Shown here: positions 25,081 through 37,012 of the stretch, piece after piece
How the letters are laid out: the number at the start of each line of letters is the position of its first letter
Position numbering within the stretch: the first letter of the stretch is position 1
Assembly (NCBI GenBank): GCA_016647705.1
Contig: CM028338.1
Location: 24,129,077 to 24,193,076 of the forward strand
Reading direction: 5' to 3'
From: Eucommia ulmoides
Taxonomy: Eukaryota; Streptophyta; Magnoliopsida; Garryales; Eucommiaceae
Length of the DNA: 64,000 bases
Made by a program: the position numbers and the translations under genes
The notes under the pieces: generated by a model
What the model saw: the letters and a program-made list of their open reading frames with translations, nothing else
What the model was told of the DNA's origin: nothing
The model's database searches: none

Positions 25081-25677
25081 CACTTCCAAATCCGGTTACA
25101 AATTCAACCTCTTGCGAGTGTCAAATTCGCAACCTAACATTGTTTAAATCGTTGGCCACATGAATCAAATACATTGGGCGTAAGGAGTGCATAAAATGGA
25201 ATTAAATCTAACAATAGACAAAATATTCACAACACGGTTCAAACGAGACTATGTCAAGCCCTATATCTAAATTACGAACACAACATAGACAAATCCATGG
25301 CTAATATTCTCAATAAATTCATAAATGTAGTATGTTCAACACATTATTACAAATATAAACTTAGAACAAAAGATTAGGAGAGAAAAGGGAAGAGAAAATC
25401 TTATTGAGGATTTGGGCTCCGGATCTTCAATTCTAAGTGCCACCGATGATGTTTTCTTCGTCGATCTTACATCAAAATGCCATCACCCGATGTTTTCCCC
25501 TTCAAAATTGCCTCAAATAGCTCCAAAATATCGCCTCTCTTTGTTCCTCCTTCGACCTCCTCTTTTTCTCCCATAAAAATGAGCTTAAATAACATAAATT
25601 AGGGTTCAGATGTGATCGATCTCGCTGCAGCGAGCATGAGCTCCGATCGAGGTGATTCAAAAACTTATGGAAAGATA

Positions 25678-25680
<3 letters not shown>

Positions 25681-25750
<70 letters not shown>
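25681..25750. repeat. TA dinucleotide microsatellite
   Basis: An essentially pure run of about 35 TA units within the solo LTR at 23282-25967. It is absent at the same position in the sister copy at 55348-56914, so it expanded after the copies separated. Confidence 0.97.
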
Positions 25751-25752
<2 letters not shown>

Positions 25753-28700
25753 ACTTACATGTTTTAAGATTTTTCAAAATCGGATTTCATCATTGTCAAA
25801 AAGGGCCTTGAAGGTACTGCACCTGAACCAATTTTGCACATTTTCACCCATTTATTCAAAAACCTATAAAATAATACAAAAACACATTAAACTAAAAAAA
25901 ATGCTTGAAAACACACAAATATTTAAATCAAAAGTATTTGATTTATTGGTAAATAAACCACTCATTACCTAGTAACAAAGTTTCACAACCATATCTCGTG
26001 GTTAGAAGCCTCATAACAAGCAATGAACTCCATATCCATGGTCGAATAAGCTATGAGAGTCTGCTTAGTAGACATCCATGAGATAGTTCTTCTAGCAGAC
26101 ATAAAGATGTAACCAGATGTAGAACGCCTACTATCCTGGCATTCCATGAAATTGGAGTCAGAGAACCCGATGACCTCTAAATTGTCTAATCTTCAATAAA
26201 TGAGCTTGTAGTATTTTGTTTTCCTCAAATAACGCATCACGCGTTTGGCTGCTTTACAATGTTGCATACTTGGATCACTCAAATATCTGCCCAAAACTCC
26301 AACTATAAATGTTATGTCGGGACGAGTACAGACTTGAGTGTACATTAAACTCCCTACTGTTGACGCATAGGGAATCTTTTGCATCTTTTTCCTTTTAAAA
26401 TCATTATTGGGGTAGTGTTTGAGACTAAACTTGTCTTCTTTAGCCACGGGCATGTCTCTTGGTTTACTATCTTTCATGCAAGAGGCATCACCAAGCTCTT
26501 TCATCTTAAATTTATTCGTCAGAAATTTCTTGGTCTCCTGTAGCAAGCCCATATCACTGCTAGCAAGCAGAATATTATCAACATTTAATACCAAGAATAT
26601 ATATTTACTCCCACTGAATTTGTGATATACATAGTCATCAACGACATTCGCCTCAAAACCGTACGAGGTGGTGACTTGATGGAACTTGTGATACTATTGA
26701 CGGGAAGCCTATTTAAGACCATATATGGATTTCTTCAACTTACAGACCATAGACTTTGGATCTCCCGATACAAAGATTTCTAGTTATACCATATAAATTG
26801 TCTCGTCAATGTCTCCATTAAGAAAGGCAGTCTTGACATTCATCTGATGCAGCTCTAGATCAAAGTGAGCCACTAATGTCATTATAATTCTAAAAGAGTC
26901 TTTCTAAGATACCAAAGAGAAAGTCTCTTTATAGTTTATGCCTTTCTCCTAAGTAAAACCTTTGGTGACTTATACCTCTCGACATTACCCTTCGAATCTT
27001 CTTGGTTTAAAATATACATTTACAACTAATGGGCTTCGCACCTTCAAGCAATTCAACAAGATACCAAACGTCATTGTCTTTCATACCCTTCAACTCATTC
27101 TTCATGGCATCAATCCACTTCTGAGAGTTAGAACTGCATGGCTTGACAGAAGTTGATCGGGACTTCTTCTGTTAAACCAACGTCATCCTCATGCTCTTGG
27201 AGAAAGGCAATACTCATCTGGAATTGCACTTCTCCTCTCCTTAGTAGATCTCTTTAATGACACTTCTTGAGGTTATTGAGTTTGTTCTATAGGTGGTGTT
27301 TGAGGAAGAATCTCATTGTTGTCTTGATCTAGAACAATGTCAAGAATAGGAACCTGAACATTGTTATCTAGTGCCGGAATTGTGTCTTGAACAACAATAG
27401 GTATAGAGATCTGATCACTATCAATAATAGATTTTTCTTTGAAGATAATTGTGTCTTGAACAACAATAGGTATAGAGACCTGATCACCGTTAATGGCATA
27501 TTCTTCTTCAAAGACAACATTCCTTATGTTTTCTTTCCCCCCAATCTCAACATCCTCAAGGAATCTCGCATTATCCGTTTCAAAGAAGGATCTTGACGCG
27601 GGATCATAAAACTTACAGCCCTGAAAGCGTTCAGCGTAACCAACGAAACAACAGCTAACCGTCCTTGAGAATAGTTTTCTTTCATGTGGCCTATAAGGCT
27701 GTGCCTCAGCTAGACAACCCCAAATGTACAATTGCCTAATGCTAGGCTTCTTGCCTGTCCAAAGCTCATAGAGAGTTTTGGCAATTGCTTTACTTGGTAC
27801 CCTATTAAGGATGTACATTGCGATCTTTAAGCTTTCTCCCTAAAGTGACTCTGGCAAGGAGAAATAACTAATCATACTCCTTACCGTATCCTTAAGAGTT
27901 TAATTTTGTTGCTCTGCAACACCATTCATGCTGGATTTGCTCGGCATGGTGTATTGTAGAACAATTCCACACTCATTGAGAAAAATTGTGAAGGGTCTTG
28001 GATGTTGTTCTCCTGATCCGTTATTCCTCCAGTAGTACTCACTACCATGGTCTAATTTGATAGCCTTAATTTTATTTCTAAGTTGAAGTTTTACTTCAAC
28101 TTTGAAAGACTTGAAAACGTCTAGGGATTGCGACTTATCATGTATCAAATATAGGTAAATGAATCTAGAGTAATCATCTATGAACGTAATGAAGTATTGT
28201 TGTCCATCCATGAAACCGTAAGGAATGGACCACAAATATCAGTATGTATAACTTCTAAGACATTTGTAGCTCTCTCGACACCAAATTTTCTAACATTTGT
28301 TTGTTTTCTCTTGATGCACTCAATACAGACTTGAAAGTCTGTCAAATCTAGGGGTTCAAGGATTCTATTCTACACAAGTCTCTAAATTCTCTGCTTAGAG
28401 ATAATGACCTAAACGCTTGTGCCATAAGGTGACGAAATTTTCACTTAATTTTCGCTTTGTACTACCATCAAGCATATACAAATTATCAATTAAAGAATCG
28501 AAATCAATAAAATTTGAATTTTGATAGAGACTAACTTTATTATTTCCAAAAGAATAAGAAAATCCTGATTTGTCCAAACTAGAAATAGAAATTAAATTCC
28601 GTCTAAAAGACGTTGCAACAAATGTCTCAAACAAATCCAAATAAAACCCAATTTTCAAGTGTAATCTAAAAGTCCCTATAGCCTCCACTGCAACTTTATT

Positions 28701-30289
28701 ACCGTCGCCCACAAAGATGAATCTTTCAGCATCACTTGGCAGTTTGCTTTACAGGCAACCCTGCATAGACATACTTATGTGAGTAATAGCACTATAATCT
28801 ACCCACCAAGTATCCTTAGGTACAGAAGCTAAATTAATTTCAGAACAAACTAAAGTTAGAAACATACCCTTCTTTACATGCCTAGCGGAGCACTTGGAAC
28901 ACTCCTTCTTCATGGGACCAACTTCTTGCAGAAGTAGTAGGCAAACTCCTCAACTTGATTATTTTGTTTCTTCTACTGAGAAGATCCTTCGGTAGCAACC
29001 TTAGTTTTGTTTTTGTTTTTTTTTCTTGTCTTGAGAGGTTGAGGTCAAGTGAGCACTCTCAGTCTTATCCTGTTGCTGCCTCACTTCTTCTTGCACACAG
29101 TGAAATATAAAATCATCAAGGGACCATTTGTCCTTTTGAGTGTTATAACTCACTTTGAATTACCCAAGTTGTGCAAGAAGAGAGATCAAAACCAAGTGCA
29201 CAAGCAAGCCCGCAGACAGCTCCAACTTAAGCTACTTGAGTTTTGACGCGAGATGAGATATCTCCATGATGTACTCTCTTATGTTCCATTTTCCCTTATA
29301 CTTCATCGTGACGAGTTTACCCAAAAGGTTTCTCGCTTTCGACTTTTCTTTCTTAGCAAAATATTGCTCAATTTCTTCCAAAATTTTCTTGGCGCTCTTG
29401 CTCTCAGTAATAGAGCCTTGAAACGCTTCCGAAATTGAGCGTTTCATGATCATCAAGCACATTCGATTAGATCGATCCCATTTTTCAATTTTAACCTCAA
29501 TGAGGCTTTTTGGAGTAGCAGTGGGTCGATCCTCTCGAAGTGTAAGATCCAAATCCATACAATCGAGGACAATCTCCACAGTTTCTTTCCAAATTTTGAA
29601 GTTCGTCCCGCTCAGTATTGGGATGTTGCTGACTTTGGCAGAAACATTTGTAGCAATAGCAACAGAAACTGTATAGAGAACAAAATAAACAAGCATACTC
29701 ACAAGCATGTCATAAAAATAAAATAAGACATAAACAAATAATCCAAATAGGAGGACCAATCTCAAGATACCAAGCACAACATTAATTCCTAGTTTTCGGA
29801 CAACGAAATTGACTATAAGTGGTACTCTCAATGTAATAATTAAATGTTGACAATAAATCATGTCAAACAATAAGTCTTTCTTTGGACTGACTTACTATTC
29901 ACATGGAAACTTGATAATCATCATACATTTATTCCCGCAGATACGTTTATTATTTGGTCAAACAACAACTTTCCTTTGGGCCAATTATTAATTGCATAAA
30001 TAATAACTATACATATATCAATATCAATGTTTATTATTTAGTCAAACAATAATCTTTCTTTGGGCCAGTTATCGTTCACATAAATAATAAACACTAATAC
30101 TTATTATTTGGCCAAACAATAACTTTCCCTTGGGCCAGCTATTATTCGCATAAATAATAAACATGAACATCTTGATATCCTAAAATAAAATAAACTACAC
30201 AACAGAGATTACTTTGACAACATCTTGTTTAATTTTAATTTATTTCAAGATATAAGACTTTATTAGTTGACCGTCCTAATGGTCCGTTG

Positions 30290-30625
30290 ATCGAATGTCG
30301 TGTAACGGGTTAAAGTTTCTGACATCAAAACATCCTAGTCGGTTGACCGATCCTGAAATTGGGTTGACCGATTTGGACAGTGGCCAAATCGGCCTTCATT
30401 CCTAAGCAGTCGTTTGACCGAACCTCATTGGTCTGTCGACCGATTCGGACAGCAGCCAAAATGGTGACTTCCCCTTAATGGGTCGGTTGACCAAACCTAA
30501 TCGTAGGTCAACCGATTTGAGTAGTACCCAAATCGGTGACTTCCTTTTACACGAATCAGTTGACCGATTTGGTCAGAGGAGGACTCCCGAATTTACGATG
30601 CAATCGGTCAATTGAATTGTTTAGT
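30290..30625. repeat. Palindrome-rich array in the copia B leader
   Basis: Four to six spaced repeats of about 55-70 bp, each with a motif like ggttgaccgatttgg followed by caaatcggtgacttcc. The core resembles the gtcgaccg/cggtcaaccg motif found in the unrelated SIRE-like LTRs of this window. Confidence 0.75.
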
Positions 30626-30929
30626 GAGTCGACCGACCTTTGTCATTTCTTTACGTTCTACAACGGAAAAACACCCAAAAAAAATCCAAAAAAAAAAAAG
30701 GTTTTTCCTTCCTTAAATCCATAGTCAATCCATAGTTTTTAACAATAATAATTTAAACCACATAATGTTTTCTTCCAAAATTCTACAAAGAATCAAACTT
30801 TAATAGATAAAACACAAACCTTAAAATTCTACCATGAACATCAAGTCTTCAAACCTTAAAAATTCTACCATGAACTTGAAAACTCTAAGAACTCCAATGA
30901 TTCAACATGGAGTAAGCTCTGATATCACT

Positions 30930-31419
30930 TGTGGGGAATTAATCCCCATATATCTCAATCGTTTCTATAATCCCTAATCACACATGTCAAATTATCAAAG
31001 GTTCTACAAACACATAAACAAGCGTACATGGATACATTATGAACGATCGCTTGTTGTTGCGGAAATACTATGACAATTGATCACGAACAGAACGTGAACG
31101 GGGGGTTGTTTGTAGTCTTCCTCAACCAAATCGCCCCAATGGGTCCGTCGTCTCTCTTCCAGATGGGGAGAAGAGAAATTGTATTGTGATTTGGTATGTT
31201 GGGGACCATAACCTAAAATCATCCTTTTATATCACATAATTAGGATTTCCATAATTCCCTAATTAATACAATAAAATCGGTATCTACTCAATTAGCCCAC
31301 ATTATTTCGAGCAGTTTACGAGTTTACCCAAATTAAATTACTTAATTTCAGTCCATTAAATTAAATAACTAATATAATTAAATTAAAAATATATTGTCCA
31401 GATTAGGAAAGGAGATTTC
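30930..31419 (-). repeat. 5' LTR of copia B
   Basis: It aligns with 22067-22574 along its length. The inner end adjoins the primer site, and the outer end lies about 220 bp from the start codon of the BSD2-like gene. The outermost few bases do not resemble the usual LTR terminus, so the outer boundary is approximate. Confidence 0.82.
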
Positions 31420-31637
31420 AAATAAATAAATCATGAAATTTATTTCTATGACATAATGATCATTTTCCCAAATAGTAGTCCATATGTTTTTTGAGTTCTC
31501 AAACATTAGGTGTTGAAAGAACGTGTTTGGGTGTATTTAGAACCACCTCCCCTGCTCAGGCGCGCCAAGCGGATGATGAATAGACAATTTCCAGCACACC
31601 ACAAAGTGAGAGAGCCACATGCTTGTTCACTCTATCC

Positions 31638-34368
31638 ATGGCGATGCTCTCTCACTCGTCATTTTATCGATTCTACTCTCTATCCCGACCTTGGCTTTCC
31701 CCTTCGGCTTCAACTTCATTAATCCGTTTCTCTCCTTGCTCCATCACGACCTCTCTTCCCCTACGAATCCCAAAAAACTCAGAAATCCCCGTCTTGTCCT
31801 CAGCTAGTTCCTTTTCTTCTCCAAATCTCCACCTCATCCAGCATAAGAAGCTCTTGGTCCATCCCATTTTTCTCTTCTCCGGCTTTGACAGACCCGTGGA
31901 CACCCAGACTTTCCTCGCCACTGTCAGCGTCTTGGCCGCCATTGCTCTCTCACTCTTTCTCGGTCTCAAGGTGATTTCTGCTGCATTCTCCTCGTTTCTG
32001 CTTTGTGCTTGTTTGGGATTGGTATGAAAATGATCATGTGAGAGTAATTTTCCCTCAAACTTAAATATTTCCTACGGAGAATCAGAACTAGGAGATGTTT
32101 TCCTTTGGAAAAAATGGAGGTCTATTGTTATATTTTTCCTTTTAATTTCATGAATGAGGATTGTATTCATCGGTTTCTGTGATGAGTATTTGGTGTGTTA
32201 TTTTGTAGGGTGATCCTGTTCCCTGTGAGAGATGCGCAGGCAACGGTAATACTTTATTCTTCACATTATCCTATCCTTTTTTTTTTTGGGGGGGGGGGGG
32301 GGAGAGTTGTGCGCGCGCGCACGTGTTAATTATGTGAGACGGACTTGGTTATGGCTTAGGCATTTCTTTGTTTAGAGGAGAAAAAAGGTGCTAAAGGCTG
32401 GAGGCTTTGTCAGTTCTTTAGTTCCTTTGGTGATATGACCTTTTTGGTGTAGTGTATACGTGGCAGCTCCTTTTAGACAGGACTGATCTAGTTTGACTGT
32501 AATCAAACGGAAGAAATTACCTCTATCATTCGGATTTGAACAGGCATGAATTTCTTGCTAGATTTGTCTTGTTATCGATGTAATATTAGGTTTCTATAAG
32601 GCTCTTGGAAATTGTGAAAGATCAAGATGCATCGTTCTTGATTCCATGATTCTATATGGGTATAACGCAGCTGTTGTTAGCCATTGACAGTTTTTATTTC
32701 AGCATTTGTGGGACAGCGCCATGAAATGGATATTACCTGTGTTAGAATCATAATGGTAGATAGTTGGGAATTGGCAGTGCATAGACCTTTTGTAGGCACT
32801 TCTCACAAATCTAGCACTCAGGTGCTACGTTACCAGCAACTCGACACCATGTACGCATGATACCCGTTATGCCATTTTGTTCTAATGATTGTGTTGATGC
32901 TCGTCGACGCCTTAGCATACTGTCCACATGACCAGACTGTGTCGTGCGCCCATGTTTTGCCTTCTTTAGCTTGGCCTTATGCCTAAGCTTTAGTGACACC
33001 GGATGCCCACCAGCATCGCCCAATGATGCCCAAGCTCATCGAGGCATGCAACACATGCCAATTGTTGATGGGTTGTCCGCATATATCTTTATATCAACTT
33101 CTTGAGGAAACTTAGCATCTTCAACAAGTTTCTAGTCAAATTGCATGCAAACACATGATATTGTGGCTACATACTTAGCTTCATGAGTAGATAGTGAAAT
33201 ATTGGTTTATCAGTCTAATTAGCCTATAGGTGAACAATTTTTTTAACCCTCTGGACAATTGACAAATTATGTCTATTGTGTTGTCTTCATAAGCACCGAA
33301 ACATGTGGAGTGGACTAGTTGGTTGAGGCTTTAATCGCATACTCTTGGGACACCCTCCTCTCAAATGCGCCAACAAAACCCTAGAATAGTTAGACGTACA
33401 CCATGAGATCCCTACTGAAGCAAACTCCGTACCCCACAAATCCCTTGGGCCTGGACAAACATCAATACGTGAGCATCTGACATCCATGGGCAAGTGGACA
33501 ACTTCAAGCCACATATGAAGGAAAGAAAGCGATTCTAGTGGGGAATTCAGAATTTCAAATATTTCTTCCTACTTGTGGTTTATACTTTAGATAACATTGT
33601 GACCTACTTTTTGTTTATGGTCTCTCAGGTCACGTGTGCTGAATCTGGGCATCATTTGCATTTTTATAGCTGTTTCCTTTGGTTTAGAAGAAAATGAGCT
33701 AGTGTTTTCTTGGTCTCTTTTTTTTGGATGGCCAGGTGGCACAAAATGCGTCTTTTGTAGTGATGGTAAAATGAAGCTAGAGAAAGGCTTGGTTGATTGT
33801 AGAGTGTGCAAGGGTGCAGGTACATTTAGATATTTTTTGATTTCCATTTCAGAGTACTTTGGGAAAATCATAAACACGCGATGCGTCTTTCCTTTTTTGA
33901 ATTCTATTATTGTATTGAACTCGATATGGAACTAGATTTGTGTTGTTGATTTCAAATATATGAAATGTTGTCTCTGGGAATATATTAAATGATCTCAATT
34001 TCTAGTAATATGTAACTGGGAATTCGATAGAACACAGATGACCCATTTACAATATCTATATGAAATGGACATGCCACCTAAACAATATGGAGCGACTTTC
34101 TATTGTATAAGAAAGATAAGCATCTGGCCTTCAGGGTGCTGGCTGATGTGAATTTGGCCCTTGAGAATAATTTACAATTGGCCTCAATTGATGTCAACTA
34201 TAGAGTTGCAAAATGACTTTAATGAAAGTTTCTGTTCATGCCCACAATTTTCTTATTCATTTTTTTTTCGCGCGTGTGCGCATGTCTGGTTCTTCGGTTC
34301 TTGTCTTTTCTACAGGTTTGCTTCTGTGCAAAAAGTGTGGAGGTTCAGGGTATTCAAGACGCCTGTGA
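31638..34368 (+). CDS. BSD2-related DnaJ-type zinc-finger protein, four exons
   Basis: Predicted exons 31638-31970, 32209-32245, 33736-33819 and 34316-34368 all have GT..AG borders and join in phase to 168 codons. Residues 1-60 are rich in Ser, Leu and Arg and poor in acidic residues, like a chloroplast transit peptide. Residues 91-110 ([20 protein letters not shown]) are hydrophobic and could span a membrane. Residues 117-163 hold four Cys-pair repeats: [24 protein letters not shown] and CKKCGGSG. These form the zinc-binding domain of DnaJ, but there is no J domain. The C-terminus is GYSRRL. Family knowledge: BSD2 and relatives are plastid chaperones, with BSD2 itself acting in Rubisco assembly. 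The exact role of this paralogue is unknown to me, and it could instead be one of the uncharacterised DnaJ-cysteine-rich proteins. The start is the first in-frame ATG. An out-of-frame ATG lies at 31619. Intron 2 (32246-33735) is long and holds repeats. Confidence 0.88.
32278..32325. repeat. Poly-T / G15 / GC-alternating tract in intron 2
   Basis: A T run, a run of 15 G (32288-32302), and an alternating gcgcgcgcgcac tract lie 30-80 bases downstream of exon 2. It is low-complexity sequence. On the transcript the G run could form an unusual structure close to the donor site. Confidence 0.9.
32800..33070. other. GC-richer unknown segment in intron 2
   Basis: Base composition here is clearly less AT-rich than the rest of the intron, and it contains tcgtcgacgcc and gccttatgcctaagc-type sequence. 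A 70-codon open frame on the minus strand has no recognisable domain. It is probably an old repeat insertion of unknown family. Confidence 0.35.
33300..33540 (+). mobile_element. Possible degenerate SINE in intron 2
   Basis: A box-A-like motif, tggactagttggttgag (about 33310-33326), is followed roughly 40 bases on by tctcaaatgcgcc, which weakly resembles box B. The segment is more GC-rich than its surroundings. No poly-A tail or target duplication is evident, so this is a tentative call. A 75-codon frame on the opposite strand is not a credible gene. Confidence 0.35.
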
Positions 34369-37012
34369 ACTGGTACAAGAAATCCTGCTCGGCACTTCTT
34401 TGATCGTCTGTACTTATAAATATGTAAGATGATTCTATTGAATGGTTAATTCGTTTTTGGTCTACCTTCACTCTCTTTTCTTTTACCTCTACATTCTTGC
34501 GGCCGAAATACAAAAATAATCATAAATTCCAAAAGTGTGTTTATATGCTACAAGGGGATTGGGGGGATAATTGCTTCCTCATTATTTATTCCTAATATGC
34601 AATCCACAAGTTATATAAAATATTACTTGATGGAGCTATCCTTCCAATTCTGAATGACAAAAAATATGGCTGCAAGGAGGAGATAACAATTTTAGGCCTC
34701 CGAGAATTCAAACCGGAACCAAAGAGCATGCTCAAGAGAGCCACTGGGTTGGGGGAGCATTCCTACTTTGTTTTTTTCTGCGAAGAACTTCCAGTTGTCT
34801 GGTTATGATTCCTACTGCCTTCCCTTTTTGTCTATGGTGTCTGTCATTTTCTTCTCTTTTTCTAATAGATCTGGACGGCATTGGCCCTAAGTGAGGATGC
34901 TAACAAAAGCATTTGCGAAATCCTCTAAATTTAATTACTTAGATGTATTTAATCTGAAAAAATGGAGCCTATTTTCTATTTCGTCAGTATAATTTGGTGA
35001 AATTTATCAATGCAAAGAAACCTGGATGTAATTTGAATGCACTGATAAGTAGTCATTTACAGGCCTGCTTTTGTGGTTAGTGATTGAATAGTGTTCTTCA
35101 TGGTGGGGTAGTGTTGTTTTCTTGGCAACTTGACTGTATATTTGTTAAAGTCTCTTTTATGTGGCTCAGGAAGGATGGATAACGGAATGCCTTTCTTTTT
35201 TTGACATTTTGTTTCATGTTTACGCGGCTTTTCAATAGAAAAAAGACTATGAACTTGCTGTTTCGTTGTGGTCTCGTTCTTAATGGAGTCTCAAATTTCT
35301 GCTACAATTGTGCTTAGTTGTTTTAGTGGCTGGCATTTGAAACTGTAGCTGGGCAGTTGGTGCTTGGGAGGTCTGGTCAGAAAATACTGGGCTTGGCCTC
35401 AGGCGAGACGCACTTGTTCCTGGTCTGGGGAAATTCGACCTTTGATTCTTTAATGTTACCACCCTGTCTGTAAAATTTGAAACAGCCATTGAATTCTTGC
35501 ATTCATGTTGCTGCCCCCCATCCTCTCTCTCTCTTAATCACTGTGAATGAATAATAAAACGAGTTGATACCCCCCGTCATTTTTCCTTAAGCCACGAAAA
35601 TCACATCTCTTTTTTTTTTTTTGTTATATTAAATCATGTCTTTTTTATTACACACTGGAGACTCGTTTTTTTTTTTTGGTTTTAATAACATTACTCAATG
35701 AGTCCAATAGTGGCATGAAAATGTGACATCATCAACAATTTGACAAGGTTGTCATTGGTTAAGTTGAAAAACAAAAATGTCCTACACGACAAAAATGTCC
35801 TTAAATAATAATCATGTTTGGAATCCGGAATCAAATACATGATAATGATGATATGCCTCCATGTAAAGTTTGTTGCATTCTTCTCGATGCTTTGGCAAAA
35901 TGTGATCCCTTTAGTTTTAATTTGAACACATAATATCTTGAAGTTTTGTAATTATTCTAATTTAGTTTAAATTAATAACTCTATTACAATTTTAGATGAC
36001 AAACAATTACTTGTAGTGCATCTAACAATTTTTAGGGGACTTTATGGGCATTTTTAATATTTTTTTCGCACTTATAAATTTTTTAAAAAAAAAACTTGTG
36101 TGTGTGTATATATTTCTTAGTATTTTGGTGGGAAGTAGAGTAAGAGGGAAGGAGAAAGCTAGCATTACACATAAAACCTCTTAAAAATAATTAGGTGTAT
36201 GGTAGTGATTGTTTTTTTGTCTAAAATTGTAATGGGAATGATGACTTATACTGTAATGGGATGATTAAGAAACTTTAAGGTGTTATGTGTTTAAAATGAT
36301 ACCATGAGCACCAAAATGAGATTTTAGTCAAATTTTAGGGGAACAAAGGGTCAAAACCCCCCAAAGTTAACTAGTGAAGATAAGATGGATAAAGGAATAA
36401 CTGTCTTGGATATGAGTATGCAATTACATTATAATGCGACGTTGCCAAAAAATTTCTAGCATGTGTAATATCTCCGCACGTGTCAAAAATCTCTATAACC
36501 TAACATGATAACCTGCAAAACCGATTAGATTTAAGAGGACATCGGTGTAGTGTCGGTCAAAGAACCTTCGACGTGAGAATAAGTCAGTATGCTTCAGGGT
36601 ATCAAATAAAAGATTGAATGTAAAGATAATGTGATATCTTCCTTTTATAGACTTACTAGATCACGACCGTTTGGTATGGTTGAACTAGTCTTTGATGACT
36701 TGGTCTTCTCCCAGGAGTTACGTCCCCATTATGTTGTTATTCAATGGGGAGTTGCGTCATTTCAACTCCCCATTATGTTGTTGTTTAGTGGAGAGTTACG
36801 CCCTTTCGGCTCTTCCACTAAGCGAAAATTTCTTCTGCATCACGTTCTTTGACTTTACACTTGATGGATTCGTGCATGGATCAACGGTTTGGACTAACGT
36901 CCACGGCTCTGCTCCTTTTGAGTATTAGGCCTCTTTATTGAGTTTGCCTAGGTTGGCCCGTGGGCTTATCGTGATGGGCTTCCGAGAAGCAAGAATTTCT
37001 CTGGCATCATAA
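34369..37012. other. 3' flank of the BSD2-like gene, intergenic
   Basis: This includes the 3' untranslated region of the gene, whose end I cannot place. An aataaa-like signal near 35549 is one of several possibilities. Further on there are poly-T tracts (about 35610-35680) and, at 36715-36800, a direct repeat with ccccattatgttgtt twice about 55 bp apart. The stretch 36420-37012 has the composition of an old LTR or transposon fragment, but I could not assign it. Confidence 0.4.

Larger units (their letters stand above)
23282..25967 (+). mobile_element. Solo LTR nested in copia B
   Basis: It is flanked by cctag at 23277-23281 and 25968-25972. Removing it and one flank rejoins the copia B RNase H region, which then matches the uninterrupted copia A sequence near 4870-4900. 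It starts TGGTAGCGATTT and is homologous to 55348-56914 (shared gtacggatcaagttttag and a tract like gggattggttgaga). Less the nested MULE-type element it is about 1.6 kb. No coding or internal region is attached, so it is most likely a solo LTR. Confidence 0.85.
22067..31419 (-). mobile_element. Ty1/copia fossil B with both LTRs
   Basis: A minus-strand copy of the same family as copia A. The 5' LTR lies at 30930-31419 and the 3' LTR at 22067-22574. A primer site similar to the initiator-Met site (minus strand near 30915-30929) and a purine tract (22575-22590) mark the interior. Right to left it has a leader with a palindrome-rich segment, gag (about 29790-28900), a protease and pre-integrase region (about 28860-28380), integrase (about 28300-27780), reverse transcriptase (about 27250-26190) and RNase H (about 26190-22990). 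RNase H is split by the insertion at 23282-25967. Coding is broken in many places. The two LTRs differ at about one base in ten over the first 130 bases I compared by eye, so the insertion is old. Confidence 0.92.

Noticed and set aside
33287-33514. 75-codon minus-strand frame in intron 2
   Set aside because: It overlaps the possible SINE, has no known domain and is opposite to the gene. I treat it as a by-product of repeat sequence.
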